Positions 1 to 9,842 are shown, counted from the stretch's first letter. The stretch: DNA of 64,000 nucleotides from Wenyingzhuangia sp. (GCA_020628175.1 JAHDFK010000003.1:85666-149665); one strand, 5' to 3'. A program made the numbers and translations. Notes: generated from the sequence alone by a model not told the origin.

Positions 1-1
1 A

Positions 2-1027
2 ACCGAAAGAAGCAAAGTAGTTGCAGAACTAAAATTATTAGACGACGCTTTGGTACAACTTGATACCATCAAAAAACTTCCATTAGTATCTACATTACAA
101 CCAAAAACACAAGCTTTTAATCACTTTGTAGAAATACAAGGAAATGTAGAAACCAAACAAAATTTAATTCTATTTCCAGAAATGGGAGGTCTTTTAAAAA
201 GAGTATTGGTAAAAGACGGGCAAAGAGTAAGCAAAGGACAAACCATTGCTATTATAGACGACGCTGGTTTAAAAGAGCAATTGGCTCAGTTAAGTGCTAG
301 AGCAGACTTATCTAAAACAACTTTTGAAAGACAAGAACGCTTATGGAAACAAAAAATTGGTTCTGAAATTCAGTTTTTACAAACACAAACTGCTTACTTG
401 GCCGATTTAAATGCCGTAAAACAATTAAAAACACAAATAGACAAAGTAAATATTCATGCTCCTTTTTCTGGAATTATAGACGAAGTAATAACAGATGAAG
501 GTTCGTTTGTAGCGCCAGGACAAACACCTATTGCACGTTTGGTAAACCTAAACAACATGACGATTGCTGCAGAAATTCCAGAAACCTATGTTCGTTTTGT
601 TAAAAAAGGAAAAAAAGTAAAAGCGTTTTTTCCAGTACTAGACAAACACACCGAAACTGTAATTACACAAGCGGGTAATTTTATCAACCCAAACAACCGA
701 AAGTTTAAGGTAGAAATGCAAGTACCTAAAAACATAGAAGCCAAACCTAATATGAGTGTTCGTTTGTTGGTAAACGATTATCAAAACGAACAGGCAATTT
801 TAATTCCACAAAGTATTATTTCTGAAAACGAAAACAACGAAGAATACATTTATGTAGCTGTTAAAGAAAACGGAAAGTACATGGCTAAGAAAAGCTTTAT
901 CAAAACCGGAAAAACAAGTAAAAACGACATCGAAGTTTTAGAAGGTCTTTCCACAAATTCTCAGATAATTATAGAGGGAGCTAGAACCATTAGAGAAGGA
1001 CAACAAATAAAGATTTTAAACCGATAA
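2..1027 (+). CDS. RND efflux periplasmic adaptor subunit (HlyD/AcrA type), 5' end cut by window edge
   Basis: The reading frame is already open at base 2, so the true start and signal peptide lie outside the window; the first in-frame TTG at base 50 is not a credible start. The protein shows the adaptor layout: a helical hairpin (about residues 1-30 and 90-140) flanked by biotinyl-lipoyl halves (FPEMGGLLKRVLVKDGQRV and HAPFSGIIDEVITDEG), then a beta-barrel region and a membrane-proximal domain ending in GQQIKILNR. It would join the inner-membrane pump encoded 3 bp downstream to an outer-membrane channel. Substrate cannot be inferred. Probably an operon with the next gene. Confidence 0.9.
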   Translation, partial: TERSKVVAELKLLDDALVQLDTIKKLPLVSTLQPKTQAFNHFVEIQGNVETKQNLILFPEMGGLLKRVLVKDGQRVSKGQTIAIIDDAGLKEQLAQLSARADLSKTTFERQERLWKQKIGSEIQFLQTQTAYLADLNAVKQLKTQIDKVNIHAPFSGIIDEVITDEGSFVAPGQTPIARLVNLNNMTIAAEIPETYVRFVKKGKKVKAFFPVLDKHTETVITQAGNFINPNNRKFKVEMQVPKNIEAKPNMSVRLLVNDYQNEQAILIPQSIISENENNEEYIYVAVKENGKYMAKKSFIKTGKTSKNDIEVLEGLSTNSQIIIEGARTIREGQQIKILNR

Positions 1028-1030
1028 ACA

Positions 1031-4000
1031 ATGTCTAAAATCATAAAAACCATTAAAGAATTCGGACCCTCATCGTGGGCTATTAACAATAGAACCACCA
1101 TGTATGTCTTATGTGCACTCGCATTAATTTTAGGACTATCGGCATACAATTCTATGCCTAGAGAAAATTTTCCTGAAATTAAAGAAACTAAAATTTACAT
1201 CAATGCTATTTATCCTGGTAATACTGCCGAAGATATAGAGCGTTTAATTGTAGATCCGTTAGAAGACAAGCTAAAAAACGTAAGTAACTTGGTAAAAATC
1301 ACTTCTACATCACAAGAAGATTACGGAGTGATTATTGTGGAGTTTGACGAAAAAATTTCGGTAGAATCTGCCAAATTAAAAGTAAAAGACGAAGTAGATG
1401 GCGTTAAAGCTGGTGAAGATTGGCCAACGTTTAACGGAGCCAAAGTAGATCCGTCTGTTTTTGATTTAAACATATCAGAAGAAACACCTATTCTAAACAT
1501 TAACATTTCTGGAGACTACCCTGTAAATAAATTGAAAATTTACGGAGAAGTTTTACAAGATAAAATAGAAGAATTAGAAGAAATTAAAAAGGTAGACATC
1601 CGTGGGGCACAAGAACTTGAAGTAGAAGTTGCTGTAGATATTTACAAAATGATGGCTTCTAAAGTTGGTTTTGACGACATTATAAACGCAATTCGTAGAG
1701 AAAACATTACCATGTCTGCAGGAAATTTAATTGCCAGCGGACAAAGAAGAACCATTCGTATTTTAGGTGAGATAAGCACCCCACAACAATTAAACAACTT
1801 TGTAATTAAAAGACAAGGTGGTGTTGTATACCTTAAAGATGTTGCCAATGTTTACTTTAAAGACAAAGAAAAAACAACTTTTGCACGCGAATGGGGTAAA
1901 AATGTTGTGATGCTAGATGTTAAAAAACGTGCTGGTAAAAACATGGTAAATGCTGCCACACAAATAAGCGAAATATTAGCGCACATTCAAGAAGATGGTT
2001 CTTTGCCTGCCGATTTAAAAATTACAACCAGTAACGATCAATCTTCTAAAACCTTAAATCAAGTAGACGACTTGGTAAACAACATCATTTTCGGAATTAT
2101 TCTGGTGGTAGTTGTATTAATGTTTTTCTTAGGTTTTAGAAACGCATTGTTTGTTGGTTTTGCTATTCCAATGTCTATGTTTATGTCGTTTATGATTATA
2201 AACTGGTTGGGTTACACCATGAATACCATGATTCTGTTTGGATTAATTATGGGATTAGGAATGTTGGTAGATAACGGTATTGTAGTGGTCGAAAACGTAT
2301 ACCGTTTAATGGACGAAGAAGGAATGACGCGTATTGAAGCTGCTAAAAAAGGAATTGGAGAAATTGCTTATCCAATTATCATATCTACTGCAACCACAGT
2401 AGCTGCCTTTATACCTTTGGGTATGTGGCCTGGTGTTATGGGACAATTCATGATCTATTTTCCTATTACTTTATCTATTGTATTAGGATCTTCGTTATTT
2501 GTTGCCATCTTTTTCAACTCAGTATTGGTATCACAGTTTATGAATATCGATGAAAAAATACTGACCTACAAACAATTAACAATCCTTACCGCTATTTTAT
2601 GTGGTTTTGGTATTCCAATTCTATTATTTGGTGGTGCCATGAGCGGTTTAGGTAGTGTAATGATTACCACTGCTGTTTTATTTTGGGCCTACCGTTTGTT
2701 TATAAAGCAAGCTGCAGTATTCTTTCAAACAAAAATGCTTACAGCTTTCGAAAACCGATACGAAAAAGTACTACGAGGAGCTTTAAGCGGATGGAAACCT
2801 TATGTTTTGTTAGGTTTCACTTTCTTACTACTAATTGCATCGTTTGGTTTCTTTGGTTGGTCTGTAGGTTCTGGTAGAACCAAAGTAGAATTCTTTCCAG
2901 ACAACAAGCCTAATCAAATTGTGGTTTACCTAGAATACCCACAAGGTACCGACATTCAGAAAACCAATGCAATTACCAAAAAAGTAGAAAAAAGAGTGTA
3001 TGCCGTTTTAAACGATGCTGTTTATATGGACGGAGATCACAACTTTTTGGTAGAGTCTGCCGTATCGCAAGTAGGTATGGGTGCTGGTAACCCACAAACC
3101 GATTCTGGAAATACCGAAATGCCGCACCGTGGTAAAGTAACAGCTTCTATGCGCGAGTACAAATTTAGACGTGGTATGGATTCTGAAGAACTTCGTATCA
3201 AAGTATTAAACGACTTGAAAGGTAAATTTCCTGGGTTATCTATTTCTGTAGAAAAAGATCCTGTGGGACCTCCTGCCGGATACCCTATCAATATAGAAAT
3301 TAAAGGAGAAGATTACAACGAACTAATTCAGGTAGCAGAAAAAATGCAAGCCTTTATTGCAGACAAAAACATTCCTGGTATAGATGAGTTAAAAGTAGAT
3401 GTTAACAAATCAAAACCTGCAATGGAAGTTGTTGTAGATAGAGAAAAAGCAGGTGCTTTAGGAGTACCTGTAGTGTTTGTAGCGCAACAATTAAGACGTT
3501 CTATTTTTGGAGAAAAAGCAAGTGTATACAAAGAAAACGGAGAAGATTACGACGTATACGTACGTTTTAAAGAAGAAGACCGTACCAATACAAGTTTGTT
3601 ATTCAATCAAAACATTATTTTCCGTAGTCAAATAGACGGACAACTAAAAGAAGTTCCTATTTCGGCACTTACACAGCAAAAAAACACCTCATCGTTTAGT
3701 GCCATCAAACACAAAAACGGAACAAGAACTGTAACTGTTTACTCTGCACTAGCCCCAGGTTTTACAGATGCTGGTGCTATTGTAAAACAAATAGAAGCAG
3801 AAATGGCTAGTTTCGAAGCGCCTAAAAATGTTTCTTTCGATTTTACAGGACAAATAGAAGAACAAAACAAGCAAATGGCCTTTTTAATGGGAGCCTTACT
3901 TAGCGGATTAGGTTTAATTGCCTTTATCCTAGTCTTCCAATTCGATTCTGTAACCAAGCCAGCCATTATTATGATTGCGATTTTCTTAAGTTTTACCGGA

Positions 4001-4483
4001 GTATTTTTTGGTATTATTGGTGCCAACATGAGTTTTGTAATCATGATGACCATGATGGGAATCATATCGCTCGCCGGTATTGTGGTAAACAACGGAGTTG
4101 TATTGTTAGATTATACACAGCTATTGTTCGATCGTAAAGCCGAAGAGCTAAACCTACCAGAAGGACAAGTTATTGGTATCAATCATGCATTCGAAGCCAT
4201 TGTAAAAGGAGGTAAAGCACGTTTACGTCCCGTAATTCTTACCGCAATTACAACCGTAATAGGTCTTATCCCTTTGGCACAAGGAATCAATATCGATTTC
4301 TTTGCGCTCTTTAACACCGGTAACCCTAATATTTATATTGGTGGAGACAATGTTATATTCTGGGGACCTTTAGCTTGGACCGTAATTTTCGGTTTAACCT
4401 TTGCCACCTTCCTAACCTTAATCATTGTACCTGTTATGTTTTATTTGCTACACAAAATAAAAATAAAGGTCAAAAATAAATAA
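1031..4483 (+). CDS. RND efflux transporter, inner-membrane permease (AcrB family)
   Basis: At 1150 residues this has the size and fold of an AcrB-type proton/drug antiporter: TM1 near residues 24-42, a large periplasmic region, a central TM block (about 345-560), a second periplasmic region, and a final TM block from about 970. TM4 carries MLVDNGIVVVEN, so only the first of the two usual proton-relay aspartates is kept (D-N instead of D-D), and the TM10 counterpart reads GIVVNNGVVLLD without the lysine of AcrB. This variant is common in the wider RND family. It follows its adaptor gene by 3 bp; no outer-membrane factor gene is seen in the window. Confidence 0.95.
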   Translation: MSKIIKTIKEFGPSSWAINNRTTMYVLCALALILGLSAYNSMPRENFPEIKETKIYINAIYPGNTAEDIERLIVDPLEDKLKNVSNLVKITSTSQEDYGVIIVEFDEKISVESAKLKVKDEVDGVKAGEDWPTFNGAKVDPSVFDLNISEETPILNINISGDYPVNKLKIYGEVLQDKIEELEEIKKVDIRGAQELEVEVAVDIYKMMASKVGFDDIINAIRRENITMSAGNLIASGQRRTIRILGEISTPQQLNNFVIKRQGGVVYLKDVANVYFKDKEKTTFAREWGKNVVMLDVKKRAGKNMVNAATQISEILAHIQEDGSLPADLKITTSNDQSSKTLNQVDDLVNNIIFGIILVVVVLMFFLGFRNALFVGFAIPMSMFMSFMIINWLGYTMNTMILFGLIMGLGMLVDNGIVVVENVYRLMDEEGMTRIEAAKKGIGEIAYPIIISTATTVAAFIPLGMWPGVMGQFMIYFPITLSIVLGSSLFVAIFFNSVLVSQFMNIDEKILTYKQLTILTAILCGFGIPILLFGGAMSGLGSVMITTAVLFWAYRLFIKQAAVFFQTKMLTAFENRYEKVLRGALSGWKPYVLLGFTFLLLIASFGFFGWSVGSGRTKVEFFPDNKPNQIVVYLEYPQGTDIQKTNAITKKVEKRVYAVLNDAVYMDGDHNFLVESAVSQVGMGAGNPQTDSGNTEMPHRGKVTASMREYKFRRGMDSEELRIKVLNDLKGKFPGLSISVEKDPVGPPAGYPINIEIKGEDYNELIQVAEKMQAFIADKNIPGIDELKVDVNKSKPAMEVVVDREKAGALGVPVVFVAQQLRRSIFGEKASVYKENGEDYDVYVRFKEEDRTNTSLLFNQNIIFRSQIDGQLKEVPISALTQQKNTSSFSAIKHKNGTRTVTVYSALAPGFTDAGAIVKQIEAEMASFEAPKNVSFDFTGQIEEQNKQMAFLMGALLSGLGLIAFILVFQFDSVTKPAIIMIAIFLSFTGVFFGIIGANMSFVIMMTMMGIISLAGIVVNNGVVLLDYTQLLFDRKAEELNLPEGQVIGINHAFEAIVKGGKARLRPVILTAITTVIGLIPLAQGINIDFFALFNTGNPNIYIGGDNVIFWGPLAWTVIFGLTFATFLTLIIVPVMFYLLHKIKIKVKNK

Positions 4484-4504
4484 TCCCCACCCCTATCTAT
4501 TCCC

Positions 4505-4536
4505 AAAGAGCTGTTAACCCCCGTTAGCAGCTCTTT
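4505..4536 (+). terminator. Intrinsic terminator after the efflux operon
   Basis: A 14-bp stem (AAAGAGCTGTTAAC with GTTAGCAGCTCTTT, one G-U pair) closes a CCCC loop 21 bp after the pump stop codon. The run of T after it is short and interrupted. Confidence 0.75.
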
Positions 4537-4716
4537 ATGATTTTTGGGCGTTACTCATAAAAAATACACGATGTTCCTTTTTTATAAGTCGGGCTTTCAT
4601 TACTCGCTTTGTTACCATTTTTAAACAATGGCAACAAGAGCTCAAACACACCATTCAATCCCTAACGCAATCCTCGTTTTGTAAAAAATAAACTAGGGTA
4701 TGTAAACTCTAATTTC

Positions 4717-4724
4717 TATTTTTG
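4717..4724 (+). promoter_or_regulatory. -7 promoter box for recX
   Basis: TATTTTTG matches the Bacteroidota -7 consensus TAnnTTTG and ends 5 bases before the recX ATG, so transcription would begin almost at the start codon (leaderless or nearly so). No convincing -33 TTTG at the right distance. Confidence 0.5.
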
Positions 4725-4729
4725 AAACC

Positions 4730-5215
4730 ATGAGTTTTTCTAAACAAACCGTTAAAACCTATACTGTAGAGCAAGCCAAAAGAGCACTCGAAAGTTACTG
4801 TGTCTATCAAGATAGATGTCACAAAGAAATTGAAGAAAAACTTTCTAAAATGCAAATGATTCCAGAAGCCTGCGAAGTGATTATACTACACCTTATGGAA
4901 CATAATTTTTTAAACGAAGAGCGTTTTGCAAAAAGCTTTGCTCGCGGAAAGTTTAGAATTAAAAAATACGGAAAAGTACGTATTGTACAAGAATTAAAAT
5001 TCCGAAACATTTCAGAATACAACATCAAAACGGCACTTAAAGAAATTTCTGAAACCGAGTATTTAGATACTTTAGCTACATTAGTACATCACAAATGGCA
5101 AACCACCAAAGAAAGTAATGTGTACAAAAAACAAAAAAAGGTAGCCGACTTTATGCTTCGTAAAGGATACGAATCCCACTTAATCTATCAACAAATTCAA
5201 GATTTAAAGTCTTAA
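4730..5215 (+). CDS. recX: Regulatory protein RecX
   Basis: A 161-residue protein with the RecX pattern of repeated three-helix units: A-x-x-x-L-E-S-Y near residues 17-25, EVIILHLMEHNFLNEERFAKSFARGKF near 47-75 and a third unit at the C-terminus (RKGYESHLIYQQI). RecX binds RecA filaments and limits recombinase activity in the cytoplasm. The gene stands alone; recA is not nearby in this window. The ATG is chosen because it follows the -7 box directly and the N-terminus is of normal length. Confidence 0.85.
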   Translation: MSFSKQTVKTYTVEQAKRALESYCVYQDRCHKEIEEKLSKMQMIPEACEVIILHLMEHNFLNEERFAKSFARGKFRIKKYGKVRIVQELKFRNISEYNIKTALKEISETEYLDTLATLVHHKWQTTKESNVYKKQKKVADFMLRKGYESHLIYQQIQDLKS

Positions 5216-5220
5216 TCTTT

Positions 5221-5772
5221 TTATTGAATTGAATCTATTTTAGAAAAAATAAAATCTTCTTCTAACAATTCATTTTCAAAATTTTCCTGATCGTAAATTG
5301 CATTTACTTTTGTCGTAATCATATTAAAAATAGCATACAACCCAACCGTTTGTTTTACAACCTCGTCAACAGTAATGGCTGGTATAGTACTCATTTCTTT
5401 CAAACGTAATGCTTGGTTGTACATCCCGTTTATACGCGCTCTCATCCCTGGTTTTTTCAAACTCTCTACAGGTATCGAGTCTTTCATCAATTTTATATCT
5501 TTCACAAAATCATCTGCCGTATATAGCAATTCATTAGGTGTAGAAGTTTTTAACACCTTTAGCAAAGCATCTATTTTATGATAGCCTTTCCAATCTTTTA
5601 TAGAATCTTTAAATCTTACTTTTTCAAGGTGCACCGTATCAAACTTAACCTCTTTGTCTTTTTCTCCCACGTAAGATTTCATCAACTTTGTTCCTTCACT
5701 CTTACTCGCTTCTTTCTTTTTAGAACAAGCAAAACAAAGCCCCAAAACCAATAGTAAATACATATACTTCAT
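5221..5772 (-). CDS. Lipoprotein of unknown function
   Basis: The first 16 residues form a short hydrophobic signal ending LCFAC, followed by SKKK, so Cys16 is probably lipidated. The mature part (about 165 residues) is charged and mostly helical by look, with no motif I recognise. It converges on recX with 5 bp between the stop codons. I cannot assign a function. Confidence 0.65.
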   Translation of the reverse strand: MKYMYLLLVLGLCFACSKKKEASKSEGTKLMKSYVGEKDKEVKFDTVHLEKVRFKDSIKDWKGYHKIDALLKVLKTSTPNELLYTADDFVKDIKLMKDSIPVESLKKPGMRARINGMYNQALRLKEMSTIPAITVDEVVKQTVGLYAIFNMITTKVNAIYDQENFENELLEEDFIFSKIDSIQ

Positions 5773-5859
5773 AACAGCAAATATATTAAGTTCTAAACAA
5801 TAATTAACTGTAAGTAATGCATACTCTTGTCGTCTAAAGTTGCATAATACCTAGCAAAC

Positions 5860-6483
5860 ATGAGCGATATTAAAAATAGCATAGAAATAGCATTAAAAAA
5901 CTCTTTTAGTTACGATAGCTTTTTAGAAAAAATGAAAGATTTAGTGAGCGCTAAAAAAAGTTCTGGAAACACACAATCAGATGCGTTAACAAACTTTACT
6001 AAACTAAATCAATCTCGAATGAAGCGTTTAACAAAAACGCAAAAAGTAGACGATGCGACCCTAAAAAGTTTAGCGCAATTACAAAACAAATTAACTTTTA
6101 TTGTACTAACAGAAAGTTGGTGTGGTGATGCTGCCCAAACCGTACCTGTAATACATAAAGTAGCCGAAAACTCTGAAAACATTGATTTAAAAATTGTATA
6201 CAGAGACGACAATCCTGAGTTAATGAATCATTTTTTAACAAACGGAGGGGCTGCCATTCCTAAATTAATTGTTTTAGACGAGCAAAAAAATGTACTTACA
6301 GATTGGGGACCTAGACCTACCACAGCTACAAAAATGGTAAACGATTACAAAGACGAACACGGTGGATTGGATGCGCAGTTTAAAGAAGATTTACAAATTT
6401 GGTACAACAAAAATAAAGGTTTAGACACCTTGAATGATTTGAACAAAATAATTACTACTATTTCGAAACAAGAATTGGTGTAA
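5860..6483 (+). CDS. Thioredoxin-like protein (WCGDA motif)
   Basis: 207 residues. The centre contains a thioredoxin-fold strand and active-site-like motif VLTESWCGDAAQTVPVI near residues 84-100, in which the second cysteine of CxxC is replaced (WCGDA), and a cis-proline-type GGAAIPKLIVLD near 127-138. This matches the small Bacteroidota thioredoxin family proteins of unknown substrate. With one cysteine it could act as a thiol reductase or peroxidase partner rather than a dithiol oxidoreductase; this is inference. No signal peptide, so cytoplasmic. Confidence 0.8.
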   Translation: MSDIKNSIEIALKNSFSYDSFLEKMKDLVSAKKSSGNTQSDALTNFTKLNQSRMKRLTKTQKVDDATLKSLAQLQNKLTFIVLTESWCGDAAQTVPVIHKVAENSENIDLKIVYRDDNPELMNHFLTNGGAAIPKLIVLDEQKNVLTDWGPRPTTATKMVNDYKDEHGGLDAQFKEDLQIWYNKNKGLDTLNDLNKIITTISKQELV

Positions 6484-6523
6484 GTAATTCAAAAAAAATA
6501 AGCGTTATTTCGCAGAGAGCTAA

Positions 6524-6531
6524 TATCTTTG
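6524..6531 (+). promoter_or_regulatory. -7 promoter box (TATCTTTG)
   Basis: Exact TAnnTTTG box 19 bases before the ATG of the next gene. Confidence 0.55.
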
Positions 6532-6550
6532 TGAAAAACAAAAACACCGT

Positions 6551-7027
6551 ATGCTTGTAAATTTTGATGAACTTGAACCCAATGCAAAACTCTTTATGTA
6601 CCCGAGTAATAAAAAGTTTTATCCTGAGCTTTTAAGTAAAATCGAACAAGAAGTAGAAAATTTTGTTTCGAATTGGTGTACAACACATAACATCGATGCC
6701 GGTTTTACCATAAAACATCAACGTTTTATCATTATAGCTACAAACACAAACAAGCCCGTCACAACATTAGTTATTGACGAGCTTGTTAGTTTTATTTTCA
6801 AGCTACAAGCCTCACACGAAATAGAGCTTTTAGACAAATTAAATGTTTGTTTTAAACAAGGTGCTTATGTACAATACAAAGATGTAAAGGAGTTTAAAAA
6901 ATTAATTAAAAATAAAAGTGTTAATAAAAACACTATTGTTTTCGACAACCTCATCAACACAAAAGAGCAACTTTCTACAGATTGGGAACTCCCAGCAGAA
7001 GACACTTGGTACTCTAGAATGTTTTAA
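6551..7027 (+). CDS. Conserved flavobacterial protein of unknown function
   Basis: 158 residues, cytoplasmic, no membrane segment. It resembles a short family common in Flavobacteria that is sometimes labelled an ABC transporter ATPase, but I see no Walker A, Walker B or signature motif, so that label is not supported. The end is rich in aromatic residues (EDTWYSRMF). Its last 4 bases overlap the convergent truB gene. Confidence 0.7.
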   Translation: MLVNFDELEPNAKLFMYPSNKKFYPELLSKIEQEVENFVSNWCTTHNIDAGFTIKHQRFIIIATNTNKPVTTLVIDELVSFIFKLQASHEIELLDKLNVCFKQGAYVQYKDVKEFKKLIKNKSVNKNTIVFDNLINTKEQLSTDWELPAEDTWYSRMF

Positions 7028-7746
7028 GATATTCGTTTGTCTTCTTCTAAAGGTTCTAACCCGAAATCTTGTAAAAAATCGTTTACAGATATAGCATTTG
7101 CTACGTTAAATTCTCCAATTTTGGTACGTCGCAACGCAGATAAATGAGAACCCGATGCTAAAGCTTGTCCAAAATCATAGGCCAAAGAGCGTATGTAAGT
7201 CCCTTTGCTACATGCAACTCTAAACTCAACGTTTGGCATTGCTATCTTGGTAATTTCAAATTCAGAAATTGTAATTTTTCTTGTTTTAATTTCTGTTGTT
7301 TTTCCTTCACGAGCCAATTCATACAAACGCTTTCCTTCTTTTTTTATCGCCGAAAAAATAGGTGGTTTCTGATCTATTTCTCCAACAAACTGTTGCGTAG
7401 TAGCCTGTATCATCGCTTCTGTAATATGCGCTGTCGGATACGTTTGATCTATTTCTGTTTCTAAATCATAACTAGGTGTGGTTGCTCCTAAAGTAATTGT
7501 ACCTGTATACTCTTTGTGCTGTGCCTGGTAGGTTTCTATTTTTTTTGTGAATTTCCCTGTACACAAAATTAACAAACCTGTAGCCAACGGATCTAAAGTA
7601 CCCGCATGCCCTACTTTAATATTCTTAATACCATAATGCTGCTTAATAACCCATCGTAGTTTATTGACTACCTGAAACGAGGTCCAATACAAAGGCTTGT
7701 CTATTAACAATACCTCTCCTTGTTTGTATGCTTCTAATGTTTTCAT
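7024..7746 (-). CDS. truB: tRNA pseudouridine(55) synthase TruB
   Basis: 240 residues with the TruB motifs: LLIDKPLYWTSFQVVNKLR at the N-terminus, the catalytic GHAGTLDPLATGLL near residues 47-60 (Asp52 region is the nucleophile), a substrate-binding region with RLYELAREG, and ACSKGTYIRSLAYDFG. The enzyme makes pseudouridine 55 in the tRNA T-loop. It lacks a clear C-terminal PUA domain, as in many short bacterial forms. It begins one base after the end of uppP and is the last gene of the ftsX-DUF3098-uppP-truB operon. Confidence 0.95.
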   Translation of the reverse strand: MKTLEAYKQGEVLLIDKPLYWTSFQVVNKLRWVIKQHYGIKNIKVGHAGTLDPLATGLLILCTGKFTKKIETYQAQHKEYTGTITLGATTPSYDLETEIDQTYPTAHITEAMIQATTQQFVGEIDQKPPIFSAIKKEGKRLYELAREGKTTEIKTRKITISEFEITKIAMPNVEFRVACSKGTYIRSLAYDFGQALASGSHLSALRRTKIGEFNVANAISVNDFLQDFGLEPLEEDKRIS

Positions 7747-8541
7747 TTAGGCTATAAATGTATAAGCTATTGCTACCATACCTACAACGGCACAATAAAT
7801 AGAAAAATAAATTAATTTACTCTTTTTAACCAAAGCAATCATCCATTGGCAAGCCAAAAGCCCCGATACAAAAGCGGCTACAAAACCAGCTCCCATAGGC
7901 ACAACTTCTTGCGATGTAAAATGAATACTTCCTCCTAAAATATCTTTTGCTATTTTTCCAAAAATTAGAGGCACTACCATTAAAAAAGAAAATCGAGCGG
8001 CTTTATTTCTATCTACCCCTAAAAGTACAGAGGTTGATATGGTAGCTCCCGATCTTGAAATACCTGGTAACATTGCAATTGCTTGCGATACTCCTATAAT
8101 CACTGCATCTAGAACAGATACATTTTTATTTGTTGTTTTAGCTTTATCTGCTAACAACAATAACAAAGCTGTTACCAACAACATAGCTCCAACTAATAAT
8201 AATTTACCTCCAAAAAACGCTTCTAATTCTTTTTCGAAAAGCAAACCTACCGTAACAGCAGGTAGCATTGATAAAATAATTTTTACCGAAAACCAAAACT
8301 CTTCGTTTACCTTAAATTGTAAAAGTCCTTTTAGTATTTCTGCAACTTCTTTTCTAAAAATAACCAACGTACTTAACGCTGTAGCAAAATGTAATACTAC
8401 TGTGTAGGTTAAACTTTCTTCAGGCACCGAAGTATCACCTAATATAAACTTTGCCAATTCTAAATGTCCACTAGACGAAACTGGTAAAAACTCTGTTAAT
8501 CCCTGAACGATTCCCAGAACAATTGCTTCAATAAATCCCAT
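7747..8541 (-). CDS. uppP: Undecaprenyl-diphosphate phosphatase
   Basis: 264 residues, membrane protein with about eight TM segments. It holds both family motifs: EFLPVSSSGHLELA near residues 17-30 and PGISRSGATISTS near 160-170. It recycles undecaprenyl pyrophosphate to the monophosphate carrier used for peptidoglycan and surface polysaccharide export; overproduction gives bacitracin resistance in other bacteria (known for the family). Sits between the DUF3098 gene (1-bp gap) and truB. Confidence 0.95.
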   Translation of the reverse strand: MGFIEAIVLGIVQGLTEFLPVSSSGHLELAKFILGDTSVPEESLTYTVVLHFATALSTLVIFRKEVAEILKGLLQFKVNEEFWFSVKIILSMLPAVTVGLLFEKELEAFFGGKLLLVGAMLLVTALLLLLADKAKTTNKNVSVLDAVIIGVSQAIAMLPGISRSGATISTSVLLGVDRNKAARFSFLMVVPLIFGKIAKDILGGSIHFTSQEVVPMGAGFVAAFVSGLLACQWMIALVKKSKLIYFSIYCAVVGMVAIAYTFIA

Positions 8542-8542
8542 A

Positions 8543-8782
8543 TTATTTTTTAGTTGGGTTTGCTAAAATTGCCCATATTTCTATACCAAAACCTACTAAA
8601 ACAAGTGTTGGTGCAAGTCTAATTCTTCTAAAATTGTAAATCTCTTTGTTAAAAACTTCTGGATTGTCTGATCCTCCACCAGACATCAGTATAAATCCTG
8701 TAGCAATCACAATCAATCCTACAATCATTAGTATATAATTCTTTTTCTCAAACACAAAGTCTGATGCAAATTTCCCTTTCAT
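8543..8782 (-). CDS. DUF3098 family membrane protein
   Basis: 79 residues with two TM helices (about 16-34 and 55-75) joined by a short loop with GGGSDNPEVFN. This is the small DUF3098 family nearly always found between ftsX and uppP in Bacteroidota, which suggests a role in the same envelope process, but no function is known to me. 3-bp gap from ftsX. Confidence 0.85.
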   Translation of the reverse strand: MKGKFASDFVFEKKNYILMIVGLIVIATGFILMSGGGSDNPEVFNKEIYNFRRIRLAPTLVLVGFGIEIWAILANPTKK

Positions 8783-8785
8783 AAC

Positions 8786-9664
8786 TTAAAAATAAAGTTG
8801 GTCTGTTTTTAATCTTAAAAAACGCTGTGTTGCTAAAAACGAGCTAAAACTTGTAATTATAAAAGCAATTCCAAAAACACCACCTATTACAATCCCTAAC
8901 ACTTGTTTGTCTGCTAACAACTCTAATGCAGGTAACTTATCATTTACCTTATAACAAAATGCTAACAAAATTACCGATGCTAAAAAAGCACCTAACAAGC
9001 CTAAACGCACACTAGACCATATAAACGGTTTGCGAATAAACGATTTGGTTGCACCTACCATTTGCATGGTTTTAATTGTAAATCTTTTGGAATAAATCGA
9101 TAATCTTATCGAGCTATTTAATAATAATATGGCTATAAATCCTAATACAGACGCCGTTATAAGGAGCCAAAAACCAATACGTTTTATATTTTTAGTTAGC
9201 AAATCAACCAACGGAGCATCGTAAGCTACTTCATCTATAAAACTATTTTTTTCGAGCTCTTTGGCAATGTACACCAATTGAGCTGGACTTACAAAATCGG
9301 CTTTCAAGCCTACATCGTAATAACTTTTTAAAGGATTATCTCCTAAAAAACTTAAAAAGTCTTCGCCAATATCTTTACTAAAATCTTTTGCAGCTTGCTT
9401 TTTAGATACAAAACGCAATTTATTGATGTACTCTTTTTCTCCTAAATAGTTTTTTAACGAAAGTACATCTTCAGCATTCATCTTGTTTTTTAAATACAAG
9501 GTTACCGATACTTTTTCTTTAAAATAACTACTTAAATTTCTATACTTCAACACTGTCAATCCTAAAAAACCTACCATCAACAAAACCATTGTAATACTTA
9601 ACACCACCGATAAGTAGGAGGCTAACAAGCGTCTTTTCTGATATTTTTCGAAAGATTTTGACAT
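8786..9664 (-). CDS. ftsX: Cell division protein FtsX
   Basis: 292 residues, ABC permease of the FtsX family: a cytoplasmic N-terminus (KYQKRRLLASYLS), TM1 near 17-37, an extracellular domain of about 120 residues, then three TMs. With FtsE it links the divisome to peptidoglycan hydrolases. ftsE is not in the window, which is usual in Flavobacteria, where the two genes are apart. First gene of the four-gene operon running to truB. Confidence 0.9.
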   Translation of the reverse strand: MSKSFEKYQKRRLLASYLSVVLSITMVLLMVGFLGLTVLKYRNLSSYFKEKVSVTLYLKNKMNAEDVLSLKNYLGEKEYINKLRFVSKKQAAKDFSKDIGEDFLSFLGDNPLKSYYDVGLKADFVSPAQLVYIAKELEKNSFIDEVAYDAPLVDLLTKNIKRIGFWLLITASVLGFIAILLLNSSIRLSIYSKRFTIKTMQMVGATKSFIRKPFIWSSVRLGLLGAFLASVILLAFCYKVNDKLPALELLADKQVLGIVIGGVFGIAFIITSFSSFLATQRFLRLKTDQLYF

Positions 9665-9834
9665 AAATCTAATTTAAGAATACAAATTGCAAGGTAACAT
9701 ATATATTAAAAAATAGAAATTAAAATTATACAGATTTACAATAGGCTAATTATCTGTGTGAACGCTTTTTTAAAAACTTGAATTCAACTAAATTAATTCT
9801 CAATTTCCGATTCGTAATTGTGCTTTGCTAATTG

Positions 9835-9842
9835 TATCTTTG
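9835..9842 (+). promoter_or_regulatory. -7 promoter box for rbfA (TATCTTTG)
   Basis: Exact TAnnTTTG box ending 4 bases before the rbfA ATG. It overlaps an in-frame TTG at 9832, which argues against that codon as the start and for a very short or absent leader. Confidence 0.6.

Noticed and set aside
6551..7027. ABC transporter ATPase label for the 158-residue protein
   Set aside because: No Walker A, Walker B or signature motif can be seen.
8039..8407. Open frame on the plus strand inside uppP
   Set aside because: Shadow of the uppP coding strand, low complexity and without start signals; the same holds for the other long opposite-strand frames in nirB, thrA and the pump gene.
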